48,516 nucleotides of DNA from JAXHTH01 sp034211115 (GTDB lineage Bacteria > Planctomycetota > Phycisphaerae > Phycisphaerales > SM1A02): contig JAXHTH010000298.1 in the NCBI GenBank assembly GCA_034211115.1, forward strand, positions 1-48,516, in the 5' to 3' direction. Below the pieces are notes generated by a model. It did no database searches, was not told the DNA's origin, and was given only the letters and a program-made list of their open reading frames with translations. The position numbers and the translations under genes were made by a program. Shown here piece after piece: positions 41,495-48,516 of this stretch; position 1 is the first letter of the stretch; each line of letters starts with the position of its first letter.

Positions 41495-43990
41495 TCACAG
41501 CCCGCCCCGGCCGTCATGGCGCTCCCGGCGCTCCAGTTGCCCCGTACGCTGCGCCTGCTCGTCCGTGAGGAGCAACCGCAGGCGGGTCCGGGTTCGGGCG
41601 CTGAGCTCGTCACGGTCGTAGCTCAGCCGCGCCAGTTTGAGTTCGCGCTCGAGATCCTGCCGGCGTGGGCCCTCGCGGCTCATCGTCTCGACATCCCGGC
41701 CGCGACGAAGCTCGACCATCTGGCGGCTGAGCTGGAAGTACTCGCGGCGGAACTCGGAGGCGAGCTCGCTCACGCGCCGGCGCTGCTGCGGCGTCAGATC
41801 GTCCAGGCCGTACGTCGCCGTCAGCGCCGGCTCCGCCGAGCTCTCGTCGTCGAAGATGTCCGGGTAGGCCGCGCGGCTGTAGGCGTAGCGGAGCGTCCAT
41901 GCCGCATCGTCCGGCAGCTTCGCGAGCACCTGCGCCAGCGTTCCGCGATTGATGTCGGCGATTCTGGAATGGCATTGGCGGGCTTCGCTGTGCGCTTCGC
42001 GCCACTTGTCCGTCATGCCATCGGCGAGGCGCCGGGCCGCGGGCCCGCCGCGGCGGCGCACCTCGCGGGCCATCTCCATCCGGCGGTGAGCCGTTCGCGC
42101 CGCCTCGAGGCGGCTGCGGATGATCGGCGTCACCTGCGCTTCGTAGCCGTCCTCGATGGTCTGAAGCGCCGCGCGGGCCGTCTCCGGCATGCCGTCCCGT
42201 TCGATGAGCGTGACGAGGTCGACGAAGCCCTCTTCGTTGTCGGCGAAGATCCAGCGCGTTTCGCGCGCCGCCCGGATGAGCACGGCGCGCCGGCGCATGT
42301 CGCGATGACGGCGGACCAGTCGTTTCTGCGCCTCGCCCTCGGCAAGGATGGTCGCGTTCTCGAAGAGCGCGTCGTCGACGCCGCCCAACGCCTCGAACAC
42401 GTTCCAGACCGTCTCCTCGTCGACATCGTGTTCTTCGCCGTTCTCAGTCACCTCCGCTTCCGGCCGGGTGGTGCGATGCCGATCGTATTCGTCGAGGTAA
42501 TCGTGATAGAGACTGGAGAGGACCGACCGCTCGTCCTCGGTCCAGTCCAGATGTTCGGCGAGAAGCTCGATATCTTCTCTCGTCATGGGGGGAGCGAGCA
42601 GCGGACTCTCGAGCCGGCGGGGTTGGGTCCGCCCGGTTTCCTGATCCGCCGTTTCGGCGGTTTCGGGAGCGCCGCCCTGCTTCGCTGCGCCCGAGGCGGG
42701 GGGCGGGGCGCCGCCCCCGCGCCGATCGCGTTTCGCGGCCGGCTCATCATCGAGCGCGGCGGTCAGTTCCGGCCCCAGCAGGCCGTTCAGCGCGGATTCG
42801 GCGTTCTCGCCCAGCGCCGCGCGCTGGTCGCGCAGATCGCCGATCCTCTCCTCGTTCGGCTCCGGTTGCATGCCGGCGAACTGCGAGAAGGTGCGGTATT
42901 CGCGCGATGTCTCCACCGTCCTCACCAGCGTGTCGGCGAGCTGGTCATCGCGACGAACAAAGTCGTCGCGCTGCGCTTCGATGGCCTTTCGGCGACCGTC
43001 CGTCAGCTCATCCAGGTCCAGCGCCTTTCGGTAACGGTCGCGCCACGCGCCGGGGCCGCGATAAACACCGGAATACGCGCGTCGGTAGTACCGGTCGCGA
43101 AGTTTGGCGGCGTGGGGTTCGCTCAGGACGGGCAGCAGCCGCCGGAACGTTTCGAGGTTCAACTGGCTGAGCTCGAAGGCCGCGGCCTGGAGCGGGCGGC
43201 TCGCTTCGTCGAACGTCGTCATCAGCGATTGCTGCACCTGCTCGTCCTGGAAGGTCTCGAACATCTGCTCCGGCGTCATGCCGCGCAGTCCCAGCTCGTC
43301 CACCTTGTCGAGGATGACCGTCGTTGCCTCGTCCAGAACACGGTAGATAGTGCGGGCCTTGCGCAGCATCGAGCGTTCATAGCCGGGCAGAATCAGGTCG
43401 AGCTGGGCGACCTCTTCGGGAGTGCAGTCGAGGGTGAGGACGGACTCGCTGAGGTTCACGCCCGCGCCCCCGTTGAGCTCGTGGACGAGTTCGAAGACGA
43501 CCGCCTGGTAGGTGGCCAGGGCGCGGGTGATCCGCGCCCGCTCCAGCGCCGGCATCTGCGGCTCGGAGAGCATGGGCGCGATGGCGTCGAACAGCGTCCC
43601 GTCGATCGTCTGGCTTCGGGCGTGCACGCGGCGAAACTGCTCGAGCAGATCCTCCAGTTGCTCGCGCTCGGGAATCGAGAACATGCCGCGCGTGAAGCGC
43701 ATCGCGATGTCCAGCAGCGCATCCTGGAGCTTGCGGATGTCGCGATCCTCGAATCGCTGGTAGCGCTGCTTGTAGTCGTCGTGCAGCGACAGCAACTGGA
43801 GGCGCTGCTGGTCGGACAGCTCCAGCGCATCGGCGCATCGCATCAGCTCGGGCGTGGTGATGGGATCGGGCACGAGGGGCAGAAGCTGAGCCCGCGCGGC
43901 GGGCGCCAGCATCACCACCACCAGCAGGGCGACGAGACGGAGAATCGCCGGTCGGGCGGCCGGTCGCGGCGGATCGGGTTGGCGGAGCAT
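41495..43990 (-). CDS. Large exported helical protein with repeated LTxxQ-like segments
   Basis: ATG 43990 has GGGAGGA about seven bases upstream. The 831-residue product has a signal peptide (ILRLVALLVVVMLAPAARAQ) and is otherwise almost all helix. Four segments recall the LTxxQ pattern of CpxP/Spy proteins: ALELSDQQRLQLLSLHDDY (about 55), LDLDELTDGRRKAIEAQRDDF, LDWTEDERSVLSSLYHDYL and GLDDLTPQQRRRVSELASEF. A Gly/Pro/Lys-rich linker near residues 435-480 splits it into two halves, which suggests an ancient duplication. The family link is tentative. Periplasmic chaperone-like or structural roles are possible. Confidence 0.8.
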   Translation of the reverse strand: MLRQPDPPRPAARPAILRLVALLVVVMLAPAARAQLLPLVPDPITTPELMRCADALELSDQQRLQLLSLHDDYKQRYQRFEDRDIRKLQDALLDIAMRFTRGMFSIPEREQLEDLLEQFRRVHARSQTIDGTLFDAIAPMLSEPQMPALERARITRALATYQAVVFELVHELNGGAGVNLSESVLTLDCTPEEVAQLDLILPGYERSMLRKARTIYRVLDEATTVILDKVDELGLRGMTPEQMFETFQDEQVQQSLMTTFDEASRPLQAAAFELSQLNLETFRRLLPVLSEPHAAKLRDRYYRRAYSGVYRGPGAWRDRYRKALDLDELTDGRRKAIEAQRDDFVRRDDQLADTLVRTVETSREYRTFSQFAGMQPEPNEERIGDLRDQRAALGENAESALNGLLGPELTAALDDEPAAKRDRRGGGAPPPASGAAKQGGAPETAETADQETGRTQPRRLESPLLAPPMTREDIELLAEHLDWTEDERSVLSSLYHDYLDEYDRHRTTRPEAEVTENGEEHDVDEETVWNVFEALGGVDDALFENATILAEGEAQKRLVRRHRDMRRRAVLIRAARETRWIFADNEEGFVDLVTLIERDGMPETARAALQTIEDGYEAQVTPIIRSRLEAARTAHRRMEMAREVRRRGGPAARRLADGMTDKWREAHSEARQCHSRIADINRGTLAQVLAKLPDDAAWTLRYAYSRAAYPDIFDDESSAEPALTATYGLDDLTPQQRRRVSELASEFRREYFQLSRQMVELRRGRDVETMSREGPRRQDLERELKLARLSYDRDELSARTRTRLRLLLTDEQAQRTGQLERRERHDGRGGL

Positions 43991-44708
43991 GTCGTGGTCC
44001 TCCCGCAGGGCGGCAGGGCGGATGCCGCGCGCGCATACGAGGCGTGGCGGCCGGAGCGATCCCTCCTGTCCCACTTTATACGCTGTCGCGTCCCGGCCGT
44101 TTCCGGACATCAGCCGCCAAGCTGATCGCGGGGGGCCGCTGGGCGCGCCCGCGAAGCCGGGTGCGGTCCGGCGGGGGTGTTTCGTCGCCGGCCGGATGCC
44201 TGAAATGTCGGTTCGTATCGAGCGGGGGCAGTCCGCGGGCCTGCTGCCGTGCGGAGGCGGGCAGAAACCGACATCTTTTCTCGATTTTCCCGTCACACAA
44301 CGGTCGCCGCATGCGCCTCCAAACAAGGCGGTGCTGCGACTTGCCGGAGCTTTCGTCCGGGGGCCGCTCTGGGGGCTTTTACCGAACACGGCACACGATG
44401 GGGTGCCCGCGCCTGGATCTCAGGGCCGCGCGGGGCCCCGTCGTATAGAGCCGCAACGACCATGGGCGGCTCGGTCCTGGCCCTCGGGAAGGGCATATGC
44501 CCGTCATCGGCGATCGCGGCGGCTCGATGCAGTCGAACCGGTGCCTGTATCGAGCGCGAGCATCCCCCGACGCGGATCCCGACGCACGGCCGGAGCCGGG
44601 CTCCGGAGCCCGGCTTCAACCGTCTGTCGCACCGTCGCGCCTCTCCATCCTGCCGAGGCTCTCCAGTCACCCGCGATCAGGACGTCGCACGTGGATCTCT
44701 CTTGACGA
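43991..44708. other. 718-bp gap rich in inverted repeats, no supported gene
   Basis: No frame looks coding. Structures seen are ATGTCGGTT (44205-44213) with AACCGACAT (44266-44274), followed by the T-rich CTTTTCTCGATTTT; GGGCATATGCCC (44491-44502); GCTCGAT (44522-44528) with ATCGAGC (44549-44555); and the 22-bp palindrome at 44594-44615. TATAAA on the minus strand near 44077 could be a -10 box for the 831-residue protein. Confidence 0.5.
44594..44615. repeat. Perfect 22-bp palindrome
   Basis: AGCCGGGCTCC is followed directly by its reverse complement GGAGCCCGGCT. It lies 94 bp past the stop of the minus-strand gene ending at 44709. No T-tract follows on either strand. Confidence 0.7.
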
Positions 44709-45356
44709 TCACAGGCCGGCCGCGGCGCGATAGCCCGGCAGGCACGCCTTGATCGTCTTGATCTTGGTCCCGATGACAGCGTGATCGGGCGGGCAACCGA
44801 AGTCCGCCTCATCCACGGCGTCCTCGGCCAGGGCCAGGCAGTCGTCGGCGTATTCGGCCAGCGTTGTCGGCGCCACGCTCGGATCCACGGCGCCGGCGCT
44901 GGCGGGCTGGAGACTCGGGTCCTCCATCGGATCGAGGATGAGGTCGATGATGTCCTCCGCGTCGTCGAGGCAGGCCTCGAGGCTCGTCGGATCGGGATCA
45001 TCCGGTCGCGCGTTGCCCTGGTCGACGAGCTCGTCGGCCTCCGCGAGCTTCTTTTCCAGCTCCTTCAGGAACTTGAGAAGCTCATCGAAGTCATCGGGGA
45101 CGGGCGCCGACACGTTACCGGACGCCTGGGCCGCGGCATTCGGCGCCGGGTTGTCACCGGACGCGTTGGAAGTACTCGAGACGGCAAAGACGGACAGGGC
45201 CGTCAGGAGGATCGCGATGAGCAGGGACCGACCCGGAAGGACTCGGCAGGCCCACCGTCCTGCCCGGTGCCCTCGCCGGCGCGATCGTGATTTCCCTTTT
45301 TCCGTTTCACGGACTGCGTTAAGATTGGTAGGATGGAGCGATAGTGTAGTCTGCAT
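44709..45356 (-). CDS. Membrane-anchored acidic protein with four cysteines, unknown
   Basis: ATG 45356 has GGAGGA six bases upstream. The 215 residues comprise a basic cytoplasmic N-terminus (about 1-45, GKSRSRRRGHRAGRWACR), one membrane helix or uncleaved signal (SLLIAILLTALSVFAV), and an acidic outer part. Its helices include DFDELLKFLKELEKKLAEADEL, and four Cys lie in EACLDD, DDCLAL, FGCPPD and IKACLPG, spaced so that two disulfides could form. I know no family. It is divergent from the sigma factor gene across 139 bp. Confidence 0.75.
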   Translation of the reverse strand: MQTTLSLHPTNLNAVRETEKGKSRSRRRGHRAGRWACRVLPGRSLLIAILLTALSVFAVSSTSNASGDNPAPNAAAQASGNVSAPVPDDFDELLKFLKELEKKLAEADELVDQGNARPDDPDPTSLEACLDDAEDIIDLILDPMEDPSLQPASAGAVDPSVAPTTLAEYADDCLALAEDAVDEADFGCPPDHAVIGTKIKTIKACLPGYRAAAGL

Positions 45357-45495
45357 GCGTCTTCCTCCGCCCCCGAAGAAGTGTGACTCGTAAAGGGCCG
45401 GAGACACGCCGACCCGCCAAAGAGAGAGGCGCATGTGATCCGGTCGGTGTGAGAGTTGATCGTTGTTTTTTGCACATGGGGAGCGAGGAGGAGAC

Positions 45496-46155
45496 GTGCG
45501 GCCGCATCGGGTCCTGAGAAGCTCGCCACAAAACGAACCGGGCGCCGCCCGCGAGGGCGCGTCGGAATCCGCATGTCCCGGCGGTGATGTTCAAGCCCTG
45601 CTGCACCGCATGCGAGAAGGTGATCGCGGCGCGGCGGCGACGTTCGTCACGCAATACGACGCGCGCATCCGTCGCCGGATTCGCGGCAAGCTCAGTCCCG
45701 CGATGCGCCGCATTTTCGATTCCCAGGAGATCCTCTCGACCGTCGGACGTCGGCTCGACAGCTACGTGCGCTCCGGACAGCTCGAGGCGACCAATGAGAG
45801 CGAGCTCTGGGCGCTCGTGTTTCGCATGGCGAACAATGCGGTGATCGACAAGGCGCGGGTCTTTCACCGGCTTCGAGAGGTCGAAGGCGAAGACGGCCAG
45901 TTCGCGCAGGAACTGTACCGCCGGCTGCGGCAGGCGGAGCGCCGACGCCGGGAAGGGGCCGAGGTCGAGATCGATCGTGCGCTGAGGCTGCTCGACGATC
46001 ATGTCGATCGCGACATCCTTTCGCTCTGGCTCGTCGGCGCTTCGCACAGCGTCATCGCCGAACACGTTGATCTCGCGCCGACCGCGGTGAGAAAACGATG
46101 GCAGAAGATCAGGACGAAACTCCACGAGTGTTTCTCACGGGGCAGCCGAAGCTGA
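45496..46155 (+). CDS. ECF-type RNA polymerase sigma factor
   Basis: GTG 45496 has GAGGAGGAGA about five bases upstream; an upstream TTG frame lacks this. The 219-residue protein has sigma region 2 (QALLHRMREGDRGAAATFVTQYDARIRRRIRGKL to ESELWALVFRMANNAVIDKARVFHR, seen in parts) and region 4 (LRLLDDHVDRDILSLWLVGASHSVIAEHVDLAPTAVRKRWQKIR). The SHSVIAEHV-TAVRKRW helix-turn-helix would contact the -35 box. Planctomycetes have many such sigma factors paired with kinases. Its end overlaps the kinase gene by 58 bp. Confidence 0.88.
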   Translation: MRPHRVLRSSPQNEPGAAREGASESACPGGDVQALLHRMREGDRGAAATFVTQYDARIRRRIRGKLSPAMRRIFDSQEILSTVGRRLDSYVRSGQLEATNESELWALVFRMANNAVIDKARVFHRLREVEGEDGQFAQELYRRLRQAERRRREGAEVEIDRALRLLDDHVDRDILSLWLVGASHSVIAEHVDLAPTAVRKRWQKIRTKLHECFSRGSRS

Positions 46156-48377
46156 TCGCCGGCGGGCTGCCGTTCGTCGATGAACTCAACCGCCTGTACC
46201 AGGGGGGGAGCCGGGATCCGGCCTTTGAAGAAGTGCGCCGGCGTTTTCGTCTCGAAAGCGATGCGCAGCTCGCGGATCTCATCGAAACCGACGGTCGGCT
46301 TCGCCTGCGCCTCCGTAAACCGCTCACCCTTCGGCGCTATCTCGACGCCGTCCGGGATCTTCCGACTCGGCCGGAGCCGCTGGACGCGGCCATCGACATG
46401 AGCCTCCGTGCGCTGGCCGGCTCCAGCCGCGTCGACGAGACTTCCGTGGAGAAACTCGTCGCCGAGTATCCCCAGTATGAAGCGGCGATCCGCGAGGCGG
46501 CGGTGCTCAACAACGCCCTGTGGTCGACCACCCGTGTGCGAGAGCACCTGTCCACCACCGCGGCGAGAGATCTCCCCTGCGATTTCGGCCCGACCATGGA
46601 GAATGGCGCGCCGCGATATGAACTGACGGAGTTGCTGGGCGAGGGCGCCTTCGGGCAGGTTTACCTGGCCATCGACCGCCAGCTCTCCGAGGAAGATCAT
46701 CCCGCGCTGGTCTCCATCAAGGTGCTGCCCGGCAGCGGCCGTTCAGCCTGGACGCGGCAGCAACTGGTCGATGAAGCGACGAAGGCCCGCCGGATCGACC
46801 ATCCCAACGTCGCGCGGGTGCTGGATCGAGGCGTCTCCGCCGAAGATGAGGATTTCATCGTTTACGAGTTCGTGGACGGCGGAGATCTGGGCCGGTGGGT
46901 TCGCCGCCGAAAGAACTCACTGGCCCCCCGGGCGGCCGTTCAGCTCGTCGCCCGCATCGCGCGCGGCGTGCACGCGGCGCACATGGCCGGCCTCGTCCAT
47001 TGCGATCTCAAGCCAAACAACATCGTGCTCACCACCGAGTCGGAACCCAAGGTTACGGACTTCGGCATCGCCATCCGGGCCGAGGAGCGCGGCCGGTCGC
47101 GGCCCGAAGAGGACGGCGAAGCCGAGCCATTGGGGAATCTCGCGTTCATGTCGCCCGAGCAGTTCCGGATGGAGCCGGGGGCGCTGACGATTCCGACGGA
47201 TATCTACGCTCTGGGCGGCATGCTCTACTGGCTGGTCAGTGGCGTGCTTCCCAACGGGTCGACGCCCGAGGCGATTCAGCGCACGCATGATCCGGGGCAC
47301 GGCCGGAAAAAACCGCCGCCCCTGCATCCTCACAACCGTGAAGTCGATCGTGATCTGGAGTCGATCTGCCAGCGGGCGCTGGCGGCCGCTCCCGCCGATC
47401 GCCACGACTCGGCGGCGGCGTTCGCCGACGACCTCGAAGCCTGGCTGCGCCACGAACCCGTCGCCTGGACGCGTCCTTCGCTCCTGCGCCGCACGGGCCT
47501 GTGGGCGCGACGGAAGCCCGCTCTTGCGGCCTCTCTGGCGCTCATCCTCGTGTTACTCATCGTCGGCGGTCTCGTCGTCAACCACTTCGCCTCTGTGGCT
47601 AACCGGCGACAACTGGAGGTCGCCGTCGCCCAAGCCAGGATTGAAGAAGAAGAACGCTTGCGCCACGAGTTTCGCCAGCGGCTTCACGACCTCGTCGCGG
47701 GGTTCGAGCAGGCCGATCGCGAAGGTCTTCCCACACAACTGCTGTCCATCATCTGGCTCGCCGAATGGTTGTACGAACCCACCGCCCTCGGCACGGGCCC
47801 GGAACGGTTCGACCTGTGGCATGAGCGCATCACAGCGGTGCGCCACAAGCTGGAGAACGCCCGCGCCGCCGGCGGCGAGGACACCCTCCAGACCCTCGTC
47901 TGGGAGAGTGCCCTCGGCTTCTGGTTGATCGAGGAGGACTGCCGCGAAGCCGAGACGATACTCCGCGAGAATCGTCGCAAGTGGGCGGCCATCCTTCACC
48001 CGCAGGACCCCTGGCTGGCGCATGTGGAGGCCATGCGCGCCTGCGCGACGGTGCAGCGGCTGGTTCAGAGCACGCAGGCGGGGGGACTGTCGGATCCGGA
48101 GACGAACGACCTGGCGGGACTCGCCGCGATCTTCGACCGGGTGCAGCGCATGCTGGCGCCCGGGGAGAGCGGCTCGGCGCTGCGACGCGTCATCCTCAGG
48201 CACCAGCGGCTGCTCTACGGCCCGGATCTTCTCGATCAGCCCGAACGGATGCAGGAAGCCGCCGATCATCTCCGCCTGATTGAGGAGTTCAGCAGTCCCG
48301 CGGGCGCCGTCGATGCTGCGGCGCCTCCCTTGGCCGAAGATGGTAATCGGCGTTCAAAAGGGACCCGCCCCGGGTAG
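46098..48377 (+). CDS. Membrane-anchored Ser/Thr protein kinase
   Basis: The 759-residue protein has an N-terminal helical part (about 1-170), a Hanks-type kinase domain (about 175-450), one membrane helix (about 477-497, LAASLALILVLLIVGGLVV) and a helical outer domain of about 260 residues, possibly TPR-like. Kinase motifs are complete: GEGAFGQVYLA, Lys 208 in VSIKVL, HCDLKPNN (Asp 303), DFG (Asp 321) and MSPEQF. Cys replaces Arg in HRD, so it is a non-RD kinase. The start lies inside the sigma gene; GTG 46128 is another option. The pair implies that the kinase controls the sigma factor. Confidence 0.93.
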   Translation: MAEDQDETPRVFLTGQPKLIAGGLPFVDELNRLYQGGSRDPAFEEVRRRFRLESDAQLADLIETDGRLRLRLRKPLTLRRYLDAVRDLPTRPEPLDAAIDMSLRALAGSSRVDETSVEKLVAEYPQYEAAIREAAVLNNALWSTTRVREHLSTTAARDLPCDFGPTMENGAPRYELTELLGEGAFGQVYLAIDRQLSEEDHPALVSIKVLPGSGRSAWTRQQLVDEATKARRIDHPNVARVLDRGVSAEDEDFIVYEFVDGGDLGRWVRRRKNSLAPRAAVQLVARIARGVHAAHMAGLVHCDLKPNNIVLTTESEPKVTDFGIAIRAEERGRSRPEEDGEAEPLGNLAFMSPEQFRMEPGALTIPTDIYALGGMLYWLVSGVLPNGSTPEAIQRTHDPGHGRKKPPPLHPHNREVDRDLESICQRALAAAPADRHDSAAAFADDLEAWLRHEPVAWTRPSLLRRTGLWARRKPALAASLALILVLLIVGGLVVNHFASVANRRQLEVAVAQARIEEEERLRHEFRQRLHDLVAGFEQADREGLPTQLLSIIWLAEWLYEPTALGTGPERFDLWHERITAVRHKLENARAAGGEDTLQTLVWESALGFWLIEEDCREAETILRENRRKWAAILHPQDPWLAHVEAMRACATVQRLVQSTQAGGLSDPETNDLAGLAAIFDRVQRMLAPGESGSALRRVILRHQRLLYGPDLLDQPERMQEAADHLRLIEEFSSPAGAVDAAAPPLAEDGNRRSKGTRPG

Positions 48378-48410
48378 GAGATCGGCGCCGAATTGGGACC
48401 CACCCTGGGT
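48360..48410. repeat. GGGACCC-type direct repeats at the kinase 3' end
   Basis: GGGACCCGCCCCGGGT (48360-48375) and GGGACCCACCCTGGGT (48395-48410) differ at two of 16 positions and are 35 bp apart. The first copy supplies the last codons of the kinase gene. The repeats fill the short gap to a converging minus-strand gene. Confidence 0.65.
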
Positions 48411-48447
48411 CACATGATAGGGCGCTGGAGGCGAGGGAGGAAGCTGC

Positions 48448-48516
48448 TCACCGGGTCGGCCCCTTGGGTTTGCGTCGGGTCTTGGCCGTGGCGCGGGTCT
48501 TGACCGACTCCTTGAA
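48448..48516 (-). CDS. C-terminal tail of a gene running off the window
   Basis: The minus strand is open from the window edge to a TGA at 48450-48448 and reads FKESVKTRATAKTRRKPKGP followed by TR. The Lys/Arg/Thr-rich tail looks like the basic end of a nucleic-acid-binding protein, but 22 residues are not enough to name it. Codon use fits the neighbours and the convergent layout is usual here. Confidence 0.4.
   Translation of the reverse strand, partial: FKESVKTRATAKTRRKPKGPTR

Noticed and set aside
41359..41568. Small plus-strand frame with a CSKTGC motif
   Set aside because: It spans the hairpins and terminator and continues antisense into the next gene with proline-rich noise; coding seems unlikely.
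41462..44125. 887-residue plus-strand frame over the 831-residue exported protein
   Set aside because: The minus-strand gene has a ribosome site and signal peptide; the plus-strand frame has neither.

Overview
The window reads as chromosomal DNA of a high-GC Gram-negative bacterium, most likely a planctomycete (probably class Phycisphaerae). This is inferred from gene content, not from an RNA marker: a long MoxR/DUF58/von Willebrand operon, an ECF-type sigma factor overlapping a membrane-anchored Ser/Thr kinase, a membrane protein with an N-terminal excisionase-type helix-turn-helix, a four-fold repeat protein of a kind I associate with planctomycetes, a GbsR-type regulator and an archaeal-type phosphatidylserine decarboxylase. 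I see no rRNA, tRNA, CRISPR array, insertion sequence or prophage. Very long reading frames lie antisense to real genes throughout, as expected at this GC content.

Layout. 1-446 is the 3' end of dnaA, followed by a 558-bp gap. 1005-14317 is one plus-strand operon of eight genes with overlapping or closely spaced ends: a MoxR AAA+ ATPase, a DUF58 protein, a BatA-like membrane protein, a VWA plus amidotransferase-fold membrane protein, a 1158-residue membrane coiled-coil protein, an exported helical protein, an exported terpene-cyclase-type toroid protein and an exported protein ending in an NPCBM-like module. A 21-bp near-perfect palindrome sits at its predicted promoter. 14333-28692 is housekeeping: trpD, lgt, a thioredoxin lipoprotein, the DNA polymerase III delta' subunit, a PEGA lipoprotein, ridA, a class IV aminotransferase, an exported S9 peptidase and dnaE.

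28727-32859 is a minus-strand signalling operon: an HTH-receiver protein, an HDOD-GAF histidine kinase and a receiver-GAF protein whose receiver has lost its phosphorylation site. Then come tsaB, a uroporphyrinogen-decarboxylase-family protein, a DUF985 cupin, a psd/AhpD-like/DinB operon, the membrane HTH protein, a GbsR-type regulator and an unknown protein. 40310-41215 encodes the four-repeat protein. Its upstream region is unusually AT-rich, with promoter boxes, palindromes and a possible divergent small RNA ending in an intrinsic terminator. The right end holds an 831-residue exported protein with repeated LTxxQ-like segments, a structure-rich 718-bp gap, an unknown cysteine-containing membrane protein, the sigma factor/kinase pair and the C-terminal tail of a minus-strand gene.

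Two patterns run through the window. TAC-type -10-like hexamers lie just upstream of several starts. Most of the wider gaps between converging genes carry short repeats or hairpins, from several different families.
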